In this document: in pieces, positions 1 to 7,891 of the stretch
Layout: the number at the start of each line of letters is the position of its first letter
How positions within the stretch are numbered: position 1 is the first letter of the stretch
NCBI GenBank assembly: GCA_002429595.1
Contig: DJAM01000020.1
Coordinates: 1-64,000, forward strand
Origin: Coxiellaceae bacterium UBA6002
GTDB lineage: Bacteria > Pseudomonadota > Gammaproteobacteria > UBA6002
Length of the DNA stretch: 64,000 bases
Direction: 5' to 3'
Notes under the pieces: generated by a model
Seen by the model: the letters and a program-made list of their open reading frames with translations, nothing else
What the model was told of the DNA's origin: nothing
Databases searched by the model: none
Translations under genes and position numbers: made by a program

Positions 1-1
1 C

Positions 2-256
2 GGACAAGTTACCGGACAAGTCGAAGTCGAACCATGGATAGTTGAATTATTGGTAACCTGCAGTAATAAGTTACCTTTAAAGAGCAAAGAGATTCAAGAT
101 ATAGTTGGTATAAAACATAGAGAGACTTTTCAACGCAATTATCTAGATCGCTTATTAAATGAAGGATGGCTTGAAAGAACTATTCCTGAAAAACCGAATA
201 GCAGATCGCAAAAATATCGATTGTCAGAAAAGGCATCAGCTTTTTTGAAAAAGTAA
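2..256 (+). CDS. C-terminal part of a winged-helix protein (Fic or ATP-binding regulator type), 5' truncated
   Basis: The frame is open from the first bases of the window, so this is the end of a larger protein rather than a complete small one. It starts with GQVTGQVEVEP, a Q-V-T repeat linker, followed by a helix-turn-helix containing GIKHRETFQRNYL and the run IPEKPNSRSQKYRL. From family knowledge, this linker plus winged helix closes many Fic-family AMPylators and AlbA/ATPase-type transcriptional regulators. Which of the two it is cannot be told, because the catalytic part lies outside the window. It is convergent with the next gene, 13 bp away. Confidence 0.6.
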   Translation, partial: GQVTGQVEVEPWIVELLVTCSNKLPLKSKEIQDIVGIKHRETFQRNYLDRLLNEGWLERTIPEKPNSRSQKYRLSEKASAFLKK

Positions 257-269
257 ATTCTAAGACAAT

Positions 270-2543
270 CTAAACCCGAGAGGTGGTCGGTGTTGATTCA
301 GGCGAAGTAGTCGGTGTATCGAAGGCACCTGCATTCGATGCTTCTTCATATCGTCGCTTAGCATCGCCGAAGAAATTACTGACTTTAGTAACTCGCTCAT
401 CCTTAGTTAGAATAAGGTTTGGGATACGCTGTAGTCTGTTAGTGATGGAACGCACTTTTTCTTTGACCCACGTCCACAAACTAAATTCAGTATTTTTAAG
501 ATCTTTTTCAAATTGTGAAAAATCTTTCTCAAAGAAACAATAACTCTTATGAAGAAAACTGCTTTGTAATGTTGAACTTTGCTGAGGCAAATTTGCAACA
601 TAATCAATATCTCGACACAAGGTGCCATAGCGTTGCAGGCGATCGTCTACTTTAGCAATTAATCTTTTATCTAATGTACTGCTTCTGATCTCTCTTAATA
701 CATCGATACTGCTTTGAACAGTTTGTTTAAATTCGCGCAGCGCTAATTTAAATTGCACATGGCGATCTAAAATAAATTCTTTAATGTCGTGGGTGGTTGC
801 TTCATTCAAACATTCTTTTTTTACATCATTAATAACTTTATAAACTTGCGCGAATAATTCTGGATGAGCTTGCAAATCAATACCAGCTAATACTGGATTT
901 GCTTTGACAATATCACCCACAATATTATAAAAATAAGCTCGTAATAGTGATTTTTTAGTTCGCTCGACCTGTGCTTGAGCTTGACTTTCATCAAGAGCAA
1001 CAACACCGGGTCTTGTTTTATTTATTAATCTTTTAATCCAGGGATTCAAATTACCTTGCGCATCAAAAAGATCACTCTTAGCATTTTGTAATACGATTCG
1101 ACACCAACCGGCAAATCGTTCTTTATCAAGTGTTGGTGCGACATACGCTGGTAATGGGCTTCCCGCGACCACAGCTTCACCTGAAATAATGATTTGACCT
1201 TCATCATCAATATCAGCGTCTTCGAAACAATAGGTCAACGTTTCTGACAAATATTGCAAATGTGTCGGGACGCGCGTGATACCGTCCAAAATTCTCTCAA
1301 CATTACAGTCTTCATTCTCGGGCTGAAATTGAGCAAGATTTTGTCTGATTAAAGCACGGTTACTTTCAAAATATTCGCGTGCTGGATCGCTATAAACATA
1401 AGGCGATGGATTAATGACCATTGTGCTTTGATCATACAGTCGATCCATATAAGGCAAATCACTCAACGAGTGCAATTCAAGTTTAGTCTCGTGCAAGGTT
1501 TTACCTTGTCTTACTACCTGCAAACGCTGATTGGCAACGCCACGCAAAATTGCCATTTTATCGATCAAGCCACGCACTAAGGTTTGTTGTTCGGGCGTTA
1601 ATGACTTTAATTCAAGTAAATCGTTTTCTCTGTTGGCGGCCAAATGTTGCTGCGTGCGAAGTTTAAGCGCGTCCTCGAAGATCGATAAAATCAAATCGGC
1701 AAATTCGTGTGTTATTTTGCCCCGCATCAATAATTCATCAACAACTTGAACAGTTGGTAATGGATGGTTAGTATCCATACCGATGTTGTAATCTTTACGA
1801 AGTGCCATCATGAAAAAGTCTAAGGGTCTAAACACATCACGCTTGATTTGAACCTTATCAAGCGTGCGTGGCCCTGCGAACTCCTCTACAACTCTACGAT
1901 AAAGATCAGCACTTGATGCATGCTGAACCATACCTGAATTGTCCGCAACCTTACGACACAGGCTATTCAAGAAACTATGATCGCCAAAAAATGGTTTAGC
2001 GGTTGTGATCGAACCTATGAAGGTAGGCACATCGGGGACTTGGCCAGTGACTAACTTTTGATAAAGCTCATCAACTGTACCTTGATAATTAAACGGTGTA
2101 ATACCGATAGGATCGGGACAAAATTGATTAGTTTCTAAAAAAATACGTTGGAAAACATTCTGCGCACCCGCCAATGCTTTTTTGAGCTGTTCGATCTCAT
2201 GTTGTTTCGCGGGATTTCCCTTCGGATCTTCCCAAGCAACAAAGCCATCGACATCGCTGTAGGGCGTTGCTTGTTCCTTACCGAGTGAACCTGTACAGTA
2301 GAGTTGAAATTTCAAAGTACCCTGCGAAACCCTGAAAGACACGAGAGCATCCCAAATGATCTGCTTAATCATATTTCTGGCAAAAGTGGACCAGTTGCCT
2401 GGCTGATAGCTTTCACTATTGCTTGCAAGCTCAGTTTGTCTCTTGATTTCACAAATGTAGCTGTCTAAAGCTGCACGGTCTGATAAAGTCAGTTTATCAT
2501 TTGCTACATCTTGAGGATCTTGGTAAAGGCTACGCAATTGCAT
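270..2543 (-). CDS. Large protein with N-terminal nucleotidyltransferase-fold motif
   Basis: A 757-residue protein with no signal peptide or membrane segment. Residues 81-100 contain GSLGKE followed by SDVD, i.e. G85-S86 and the metal-binding pair D97/D99. This is the GS...DxD signature of the polymerase-beta nucleotidyltransferase fold, closest by eye to the DUF294/GlnD-type form. The remaining 600 residues are mostly helical and not recognised, with charged, coiled-coil-like stretches near 590-700. The C-terminus is a Ser/Thr/Pro-rich tail (about the last 15 residues). In Legionellales such large cytosolic proteins with a flexible tail are sometimes type IV effectors, but no secretion signal was tested. 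The gene stands alone, with its own upstream gap of about 150 bp. Confidence 0.6.
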   Translation of the reverse strand: MQLRSLYQDPQDVANDKLTLSDRAALDSYICEIKRQTELASNSESYQPGNWSTFARNMIKQIIWDALVSFRVSQGTLKFQLYCTGSLGKEQATPYSDVDGFVAWEDPKGNPAKQHEIEQLKKALAGAQNVFQRIFLETNQFCPDPIGITPFNYQGTVDELYQKLVTGQVPDVPTFIGSITTAKPFFGDHSFLNSLCRKVADNSGMVQHASSADLYRRVVEEFAGPRTLDKVQIKRDVFRPLDFFMMALRKDYNIGMDTNHPLPTVQVVDELLMRGKITHEFADLILSIFEDALKLRTQQHLAANRENDLLELKSLTPEQQTLVRGLIDKMAILRGVANQRLQVVRQGKTLHETKLELHSLSDLPYMDRLYDQSTMVINPSPYVYSDPAREYFESNRALIRQNLAQFQPENEDCNVERILDGITRVPTHLQYLSETLTYCFEDADIDDEGQIIISGEAVVAGSPLPAYVAPTLDKERFAGWCRIVLQNAKSDLFDAQGNLNPWIKRLINKTRPGVVALDESQAQAQVERTKKSLLRAYFYNIVGDIVKANPVLAGIDLQAHPELFAQVYKVINDVKKECLNEATTHDIKEFILDRHVQFKLALREFKQTVQSSIDVLREIRSSTLDKRLIAKVDDRLQRYGTLCRDIDYVANLPQQSSTLQSSFLHKSYCFFEKDFSQFEKDLKNTEFSLWTWVKEKVRSITNRLQRIPNLILTKDERVTKVSNFFGDAKRRYEEASNAGAFDTPTTSPESTPTTSRV

Positions 2544-2636
2544 GGGCTTTGCTCGATTAGAAATGATTAAATTCAGTTTACCGCTAAAATATTAAGGTTT
2601 TCTGAGCTAAGGATTGTGAACTAGCTTAAAACCAAC

Positions 2637-2666
2637 AGCGGAAAGCAAGAAATTTTGGTTTCCGCT
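2637..2666 (-). terminator. Possible terminator of the FKBP gene
   Basis: Eight-base arms AGCGGAAA (2637-2644) and TTTCCGCT (2659-2666) lie about 30 bp downstream of the minus-strand FKBP stop codon. The T-tract after the stem on the minus strand is interrupted, so this is a weak candidate. Confidence 0.35.
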
Positions 2667-2692
2667 TTATGGTTTCAATAATATATTAAAAT

Positions 2693-3199
2693 TTACTTAA
2701 AATCTAGCAATTCTACCTTAAAAATAAGTGTTTCATTGGGTCCAATGACTGGAGGCGCGCCTTTTTCCCCATAAGCGAGCGCAGCTGGAACATAAATCTC
2801 CCAAATTGACCCTTTATTCATTCGTTGCAGCGCTTCAGTCCAGCCGGGTATCACACCAGAGACAGGAAAAGAAGTCGGCTCGCCACGTTGATAAGAACTA
2901 TCAAATTCTTTGCCATTCACTAATCGACCCGCATAATGTACGGTGACAGTTGAATCAGCCGTAGGCCTTGCTCCTGTGCCAGGTTTAAGGATTTTGTACT
3001 GAAGACCATCTGGTAGTGTTACCACACCCGGTTGGGTCATATTCTTGGCTAAAAAAGCTTGTCCAATTAGCTTATTTTGATCTGACGCATTCGCGCTAGT
3101 TGCAGCACTTGCGCCGCTCTGATTTTCAGCGATGCTACTCATACTGAAAAAACTCAAGCTAACCACTGTACAAATCGTTAAAATTTTGGATAAATGCAT
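2693..3199 (-). CDS. Secreted FKBP-type peptidyl-prolyl isomerase (Mip/FklB-like)
   Basis: It catalyses cis-trans isomerisation of proline peptide bonds, probably in the periplasm. The 168-residue product starts with a signal peptide ending near SIAEN. A short Ser/Ala-rich linker follows, then one FKBP domain from about residue 58 to the end: VTVHYAGRLVNGKEFDSS, PTSFPVSGVIPGWTEAL, LAYGEKGAPPVIGPNETLIF. These include the usual Y, F, D and W pocket residues. It is much shorter than Legionella Mip because the N-terminal dimerisation helix is missing. The ATG is fixed by a strong AAAGGAGG site six bases upstream. It is divergent from the serine hydrolase gene. Confidence 0.9.
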   Translation of the reverse strand: MHLSKILTICTVVSLSFFSMSSIAENQSGASAATSANASDQNKLIGQAFLAKNMTQPGVVTLPDGLQYKILKPGTGARPTADSTVTVHYAGRLVNGKEFDSSYQRGEPTSFPVSGVIPGWTEALQRMNKGSIWEIYVPAALAYGEKGAPPVIGPNETLIFKVELLDFK

Positions 3200-3284
3200 A
3201 ATTCCTCCTTTGAATAAACCGCTTATTCTAGTTGATAATTGCTATAAACAATAGGCCATTACATCAGCATTAAGGTATAAAAAA

Positions 3285-4355
3285 ATGAAAAATTGGCTCA
3301 AAATAATTGTATTGGTAAGCTCTTTGTTGAGCTCGGTGACCTTTGCAGAAGGCAGTAATGTGCGAAATTTAAGTGATAATATCGTCAACACTATCATGAG
3401 CCAACAAAACATACCCGGTGTTGCAGTCGCTATTTTTTATCAGGGGAAGGAATATTATTTCAACTACGGCGTGACCAATTCACAATCTGCCACCCCGGTG
3501 ACTTCAGACACGATTTTTGAATTAGCCTCGGTCACCAAAATTTTCACCACCAGCGCCTTATCGGTTTTGGTACAGCAAGGTAAAGTTAAACTCACTGATC
3601 CAATTTCCGCTTACCTACCCGCTTTGGCGAATACTCAAGGTTTACCGATCGACCAAGTCACCCTCTTGAATCTTGCCACCCATACTGCAAGTTTCCCGAG
3701 AGATATCACCGATTTTGGTGCCGATAAGAACGATCAAACTGGCTTCATGCAAAGTTTAAAAACGTGGCAACCCCAAAACCCAATCGGCTCAAACTATCTC
3801 TACTCCAATGTTGGCTTTGGCTTATTAGGCAAAGTTATTGCCAATGCTAGTGGCCAGGATTACCAGACGCTGATTAGCAACACAATCACCTCACCACTTG
3901 GAATGAAGAGTACTTATGTGACGGTCCCGACTTCGTTAAGCGCGAATCAAGCTCAGGGCTATGGTCCAATGGGTAATCCCGCACCTGCCTATCAGCCAGG
4001 CTTTCTCTATGGTGGTGGCGCACTTCGCTCCTCCGCTCGGGATTTATTAGCCTTTATGGAAGCTAACTTAGGCGTTAAAGCGAATGTGCCACCTTTACTC
4101 CAAACGGCTTTATTGAAGGCCCAGCAACCTTACTACCAAGTCAAACCTGGCTTCACCATGGCGTTAGGCTGGCAACGTATGACTAAAAGCGGTACCTTGC
4201 TGCTCACTAAAAATGGCATGAATCAAGGCTTTAGTTCTTTTATTGGCTTTGCACCAGATCAAAAGTTGGGCGTCGTCGTACTCGCCAATCAACGAAAAGG
4301 GTTAGCGGCTAAAATGGGTAATCAGTTACTACAGGGATTGTTGGGAAGTGCTTGA
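3285..4355 (+). CDS. Secreted serine hydrolase of the class C beta-lactamase/esterase family
   Basis: The 356-residue protein carries an N-terminal signal peptide (about 1-21). It has the three active-site elements of the class C beta-lactamase fold: S82-V-T-K85 (SxxK nucleophile), Y173-S-N175 (YxN), and K309-N-G311 in place of KTG. The KNG variant and the absence of an ampR neighbour fit an esterase or peptidase-like member better than a true AmpC, though hydrolysis of beta-lactams cannot be excluded. It is transcribed alone. The 3' side is followed by a scar carrying a duplicated response-regulator end. Confidence 0.85.
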   Translation: MKNWLKIIVLVSSLLSSVTFAEGSNVRNLSDNIVNTIMSQQNIPGVAVAIFYQGKEYYFNYGVTNSQSATPVTSDTIFELASVTKIFTTSALSVLVQQGKVKLTDPISAYLPALANTQGLPIDQVTLLNLATHTASFPRDITDFGADKNDQTGFMQSLKTWQPQNPIGSNYLYSNVGFGLLGKVIANASGQDYQTLISNTITSPLGMKSTYVTVPTSLSANQAQGYGPMGNPAPAYQPGFLYGGGALRSSARDLLAFMEANLGVKANVPPLLQTALLKAQQPYYQVKPGFTMALGWQRMTKSGTLLLTKNGMNQGFSSFIGFAPDQKLGVVVLANQRKGLAAKMGNQLLQGLLGSA

Positions 4356-4688
4356 TTTTAAAGGGGTGGTCTAGATCTTGTGAGCCGCCTTGTCCAAGAC
4401 TCAATCATCTTAGATTCAAGGAGCTCAACAAAATCAGTACTGACAGAATATCTTAATTGGCTTTTTCGCTTCTAGACTGATTGACGCTTTCTTCTGTAAG
4501 AGATTGACCATGCTATCTTTAAAATTCGAGCGGAGTTGCTCACAATTTATAATTTTAGTTTAAAGGTGCTCTCGAGATGATTTTATTCAATGTTCTTTGA
4601 TTTTGTACCTTCAAGACGACAATTGTTGAATTAGTTTTATAAAAGGCGTACAATTATCAAATTATTTTCAAAATTGTCGCAAAACATA
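4356..4688. other. Gene-free gap with a diverged copy of a receiver-gene 3' end
   Basis: No gene is seen here. Positions 4498-4529 match 5904-5935 at about 30 of 32 bases. Weaker similarity continues to about 4580, including a shared CTCGAG element, and corresponds to the last codons of the minus-strand receiver gene that ends at 5925. The gap therefore looks like the left scar of the inserted ATPase gene. Confidence 0.6.
4498..4529 (+). repeat. Direct repeat copy 1 flanking the DUF4143 ATPase
   Basis: It pairs with 5904-5935 (two differences in 32 bases; core TTGACCATGCTATCTTTAA). Copy 2 spans the stop codon and 3' flank of the receiver gene. Copy 1 is a remnant with no gene attached. The two copies bracket the ATPase gene. 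Confidence 0.75.
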
Positions 4689-5867
4689 ATGTTAATACCT
4701 CGCCTAATTACTTTGCCTCAAGATGAAAGCTTATTCTTATTTGGCCCCCGGGCAGTGGGTAAAACCACTTTGCTTTTAAATTTGCCTTGGTTTGAAAATG
4801 CGCTATACATTAATCTCCTTAAAGCGAGAGAGGAACAGCAGTTTACGAAAGATCCAGATTCGTTAGAAGCGATAGTTAAGGCATTACCTGCAACTAAGAC
4901 TCATGTCATTATTGATGAGATTCAAAAAATACCTAAGTTACTTAATATAGTTCATTATCTTATTGAATCAACTAACAAAAAGTTTGTTTTAACTGGCTCA
5001 AGTGCTCGCAAATTAAAACACGGAGGAGCTAATTTATTAGCGGGACGTGCTTTTATGTATGATCTACACCCATTCACATACCTCGAAATCGATGCTGATT
5101 ATTCTGTCAATGACTTCTTACGTTGGGGAATGCTACCTAAAATCTTCGATTATGAAAAAGAAGACAAAAAAGAACGTTATCTTGAAGCTTATGCATTGAC
5201 CTATCTTAAAGAAGAGGTATGGATGGAACAATATGTTCGAGAATTAGATCCTTTCAGACATTTTCTTGAAGTGGCAGCTCAAGCAAATGGTAAAATTATC
5301 AATTTCACGAATATTGCAAGAGATGTAGGAGTCAGCATCTATACTGTACAAAAATATTTTTCAGTGCTAGAGGATACTTTGCTCGGCTTTTTTTTGAACA
5401 GCTTTCAGCACTCATTTAGGAAACGATTGAATAAAGCACCGAAATTTTATTTTTTTGATCCTGGTGTGGTCCGAGCACTAGCAGGTCTAACGAGTTTGCC
5501 AATACAAGAAAGTAGCAGTTCTTACGGCGATGCATTTGAACATTTTATAATTTTACAATGTAGAAACTTAGCGAGTTATTATAAACGTAATTTTAGATTT
5601 TCTTATTTAAAAACAAAAGATGATGCCGAAATAGATCTGATAGTAGAACGTCCAGGACAAGATATTTTATTTATCGAGATAAAGAGCTGTACAAACGTAC
5701 AGAGCCAGCATTTAACAAACCTCAAACGTCTTGGTGATAGTTTCGGTAAATGTGAAATGGTTTGTTTTAGCAGAGATACCTATGCTAAGAACCTGAATGG
5801 GATAATGATTTATCCATGGGCAGAAGGAATCAAACAGTATTTTGTAGCAGAGAAAGACATTTGTTAG
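4689..5867 (+). CDS. DUF4143-type AAA ATPase with C-terminal nuclease-like domain (copy 1)
   Basis: A member of the family of predicted P-loop ATPases fused to DUF4143. Numbered from this ATG, Walker A is G19-PRAVGKT26. Walker B is in HVIIDEIQKI near residue 76. A sensor-like LTGSSARKL follows. The C-terminal third has D-A-E-I-D and IEIKSC, the restriction-endonuclease-like (PD-D/ExK style) pattern of DUF4143. The molecular role of the family is unknown; members occur sporadically like toxin-antitoxin or defence genes. A TTG five codons upstream (4674) is an alternative start, and neither has a clear ribosome site. It is flanked by direct repeats at 4498 and 5904, indicating insertion. A distant paralogue lies at 13857-15236. 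Confidence 0.85.
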   Translation: MLIPRLITLPQDESLFLFGPRAVGKTTLLLNLPWFENALYINLLKAREEQQFTKDPDSLEAIVKALPATKTHVIIDEIQKIPKLLNIVHYLIESTNKKFVLTGSSARKLKHGGANLLAGRAFMYDLHPFTYLEIDADYSVNDFLRWGMLPKIFDYEKEDKKERYLEAYALTYLKEEVWMEQYVRELDPFRHFLEVAAQANGKIINFTNIARDVGVSIYTVQKYFSVLEDTLLGFFLNSFQHSFRKRLNKAPKFYFFDPGVVRALAGLTSLPIQESSSSYGDAFEHFIILQCRNLASYYKRNFRFSYLKTKDDAEIDLIVERPGQDILFIEIKSCTNVQSQHLTNLKRLGDSFGKCEMVCFSRDTYAKNLNGIMIYPWAEGIKQYFVAEKDIC

Positions 5868-5903
5868 CAAAATGAGCTTTTTTAAAAACTAAGCCAATAT
5901 TTC

Positions 5904-5935
5904 AAGAGCTTGACCATGCTATCTTTAAGATTCGA
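5904..5935 (+). repeat. Direct repeat copy 2 flanking the DUF4143 ATPase
   Basis: This is the native 3' end of the receiver gene plus downstream bases. It matches 4498-4529 in about 30 of 32 positions. Confidence 0.75.
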
Positions 5936-6326
5936 TCGTATTCAAGCCCAAACGGCTTAAGTGTTTCTCGAGCATGTGGCGCACCGCATCCACGGTTAAC
6001 GGTTTCAGTATAAAATCATCAAAGCCTTCTTCTTTACATTTTTGCGCCATATTCTCTAAATAGTTTGCAGTCACTGCCACAATCGGTAGTCGACGTTGGC
6101 TTCTTTCCAGCAACCGTATGGTCGCGGTCAATTCAAAGCCATTCATATCAGGTAGCTGGATATCCATGAAGACGATATCGTAATGCTCAGCGATGACCTC
6201 ATCCAATGCTTCAGCACCTGACTCTACAATCGTAAAATCACAATCCAGCTCATGAAATATGTCATTAGCAGCCAGTTGTGCCAATTCTAAATCTTCAACC
6301 ACAAGGACATTCACTCGCTCCTTCAT
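5925..6326 (-). CDS. Stand-alone response regulator receiver (CheY-like)
   Basis: A single receiver domain without an output domain. Conserved residues are E11/D12 (acidic pocket), D55 in VFMDIQLPDMNG (phosphoacceptor), T86 in VAVTAN and K108 in ILKPLT. This is the receiver subtype found at the end of hybrid histidine kinases of the ArcB/BarA class, so the protein may act as a free phosphate shuttle. The ATG at 6326 has GAGG just upstream; a TTG one codon earlier is less likely. It follows the broken hemerythrin gene by a few bases, so both were probably one transcript. A close paralogue lies at 10310-10717. Confidence 0.9.
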   Translation of the reverse strand: MKERVNVLVVEDLELAQLAANDIFHELDCDFTIVESGAEALDEVIAEHYDIVFMDIQLPDMNGFELTATIRLLERSQRRLPIVAVTANYLENMAQKCKEEGFDDFILKPLTVDAVRHMLEKHLSRLGLNTIES

Positions 6327-6334
6327 CAACCACC

Positions 6335-6719
6335 TCAGCTATGTGCTTTTTTGAATTGTTCCATTTCTTCGGAAATTTGAGCAATTTTTTCTTTGGCTAG
6401 CGCATGTTCGACTTTTGGAAAATAATTTTTGTTCTTCTTCTGCAATATGATGCTCGATATTTTCTTTCAGCGCCATAAACTTAGCAATCCAAAGATCATC
6501 TGGTACGGCAATGTCGTCCAATTCTTGCAATAATTGGTCAATGTGGTTGTGTTCTTTGTACGCCTCTAACGTCAAGGCGTGGGTCTCATCGACTTGGGCG
6601 ATGACTGGATAGAAAAACATTTCTTCCAAATTAAGCAGCATCGCAATTTCTTGATGGTCGTTCTTCAAAACCTCGAACAGTGTCATGAGCTTTCTCTTTA
6701 ATTCTTCCCAATCACTCAT
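6335..6719 (-). pseudogene. Hemerythrin-like (HHE) gene broken by a frameshift and an internal deletion
   Basis: The frame from 6719 begins with LFEVLKNDHQE and continues with KEHNHIDQLLQEL and NIEHHIAEEEQKLF, the core of an HHE cation-binding domain. After KLF the reading turns to a Cys/Arg/Asn-rich nonsense tail and stops at 6339. Removing one A from the AAAA run near 6418 restores the family C-terminus VEHALAKEKIAQISEE and a TGA at 6335-6337. The first HHE half is also shortened: the stretch between NDHQE and EEMFFYP lacks roughly 25-30 residues including one expected histidine. It is either a decaying gene or, for the frameshift only, a sequencing error. Hemerythrins bind a di-iron centre for oxygen or NO sensing or storage. 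Confidence 0.8.
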
Positions 6720-6831
6720 ATCAGTAACGTTGTTATTGCTCCTGGGTTGTTAATTTGCAAAGCCCACCCATTTTAACTACTATTTAATTGTAATTTGTGA
6801 AAAAATAATAAATAGGGTTATAGGTGTTAGT

Positions 6832-6978
6832 ATGTCAATTTTATTGATTATTTTAATACTGTTATTAATTGGCGCTTTACCTGTTTGGCCCTACAGCCGA
6901 GGCTGGGGGTACTATCCGGGTGGGATAGTTGGCTTATTGCTAGTAATTTTATTAATCTACTTGCTATTAGGCCGATAA
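6832..6978 (+). CDS. Small DUF3309-family membrane protein, 48 residues
   Basis: The ATG at 6832 opens a 48-codon frame ending in TAA at 6978. The product starts MSILLIILILLLIGALPVW, has the motif PYSRGWGYYPGG in the middle, and ends with a second hydrophobic stretch closing in LLLGR. The order hydrophobic helix, P-W-P-Y-S-x-G-W-G-Y, hydrophobic helix is the hallmark of DUF3309, a tiny inner-membrane protein family of unknown function common in proteobacteria and often linked to stress. An AGGTG lies shortly upstream. It is convergent with the DUF2807 gene. Confidence 0.85.
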   Translation: MSILLIILILLLIGALPVWPYSRGWGYYPGGIVGLLLVILLIYLLLGR

Positions 6979-6993
6979 CGACAGGTATAAAAA

Positions 6994-7020
6994 CCTTGAT
7001 TCGCGATAAGCGAATCAAGG
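6994..7020 (-). terminator. Rho-independent terminator
   Basis: A perfect 11-bp stem (CCTTGATTCGC / GCGAATCAAGG) has a 5-base loop. Read on the minus strand it is followed by five T residues, seven bases beyond the stop of the DUF2807 gene. It can also stop the converging DUF3309 transcript. Confidence 0.85.
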
Positions 7021-7026
7021 GCGTAG

Positions 7027-7695
7027 TTATTTGTTGATCATTTCAGGCATTTTGGTGATTTTACCAGAGCCATTAATGACTTGGGTGATTTTAGGATCGC
7101 CAACGTAATTCACTGTGGCAAATCCAGAGATATTCACTTTCAGATTATTCTTGGCGTAGACGCTGACTCTCGCGCTGCCATTCGTATTCACTTCGGCATT
7201 GTTAGCAATCAATTTCGAAGCATCGATGATGCCTTGTCCAGAAATCGCAATCTTAAAGGTGTCTACGGTTCCTTGACCTACAAATTGATTGGAGCCGTAT
7301 AGCTCAACATCCAAATCGCCTTTTGTCACACCGTTTACAGTTAATTGATTATTGCCGTGTAATTCGACTTTAGCAATTTCAGGTGTGACGATGGTAATTG
7401 TTGGTGTGCTCGTCGGTCTTAGGAGATAACCTTTTTTTGCTTCGATGGTTAACGCCTTACCACTCACGGTCGTTTCGATATAAGGTAAGAGATTACCATT
7501 GGCATTGATCGTGATGGATTGAGGCAGCCCTATCCTTACATTGACATTGTAAAAACCGCTGACGTTGATTGACGAGAATGAAGAAACTGCACGTAACTGC
7601 GCGACCATTTTTTCAGTACCAACGACCTCTTCTTTGCCACAGCCAAGAAGCAGTAAACTTGCTAAAAGCACCCAGTACCATTTTGCTATCTTCAT
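7027..7695 (-). CDS. DUF2807 (head GIN domain) lipoprotein
   Basis: The start is set at the ATG at 7695 because AAAGGA lies just upstream and the product then begins with a lipoprotein signal (MKIAKWYWVL...LLLLGCGKEE, lipobox LLGC). The mature part is a repetitive beta-solenoid-like domain: FSSINVSGFYNVNVRIG, repeated V-x-L-x-G-x-N-x-L turns, IAISGQGIIDASKL and VNISGFATVNYVG. This is the DUF2807 putative auto-transporter adhesin head fold, proposed for surface adhesion or envelope roles. An in-frame upstream extension of 25 codons has no signal-peptide logic. Length is 222 residues. Confidence 0.85.
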   Translation of the reverse strand: MKIAKWYWVLLASLLLLGCGKEEVVGTEKMVAQLRAVSSFSSINVSGFYNVNVRIGLPQSITINANGNLLPYIETTVSGKALTIEAKKGYLLRPTSTPTITIVTPEIAKVELHGNNQLTVNGVTKGDLDVELYGSNQFVGQGTVDTFKIAISGQGIIDASKLIANNAEVNTNGSARVSVYAKNNLKVNISGFATVNYVGDPKITQVINGSGKITKMPEMINK

Positions 7696-7891
7696 TTCAA
7701 AATCCTTTTCAAAAATAAAAAGATTAAACCATTCACTTAAGTTTAGCAGGCATTTTACTATAGTTAGCAAATATCTAACTAGATCTAGATTCTTAAAATT
7801 CTTTTTTAAATAAAATCCTATTAGCTTTCTTAGCGCTTTTTGTTAAGATATCGCAGCTTCCATTTTAGTTCTCTTCGGATAAGGATTTCCC

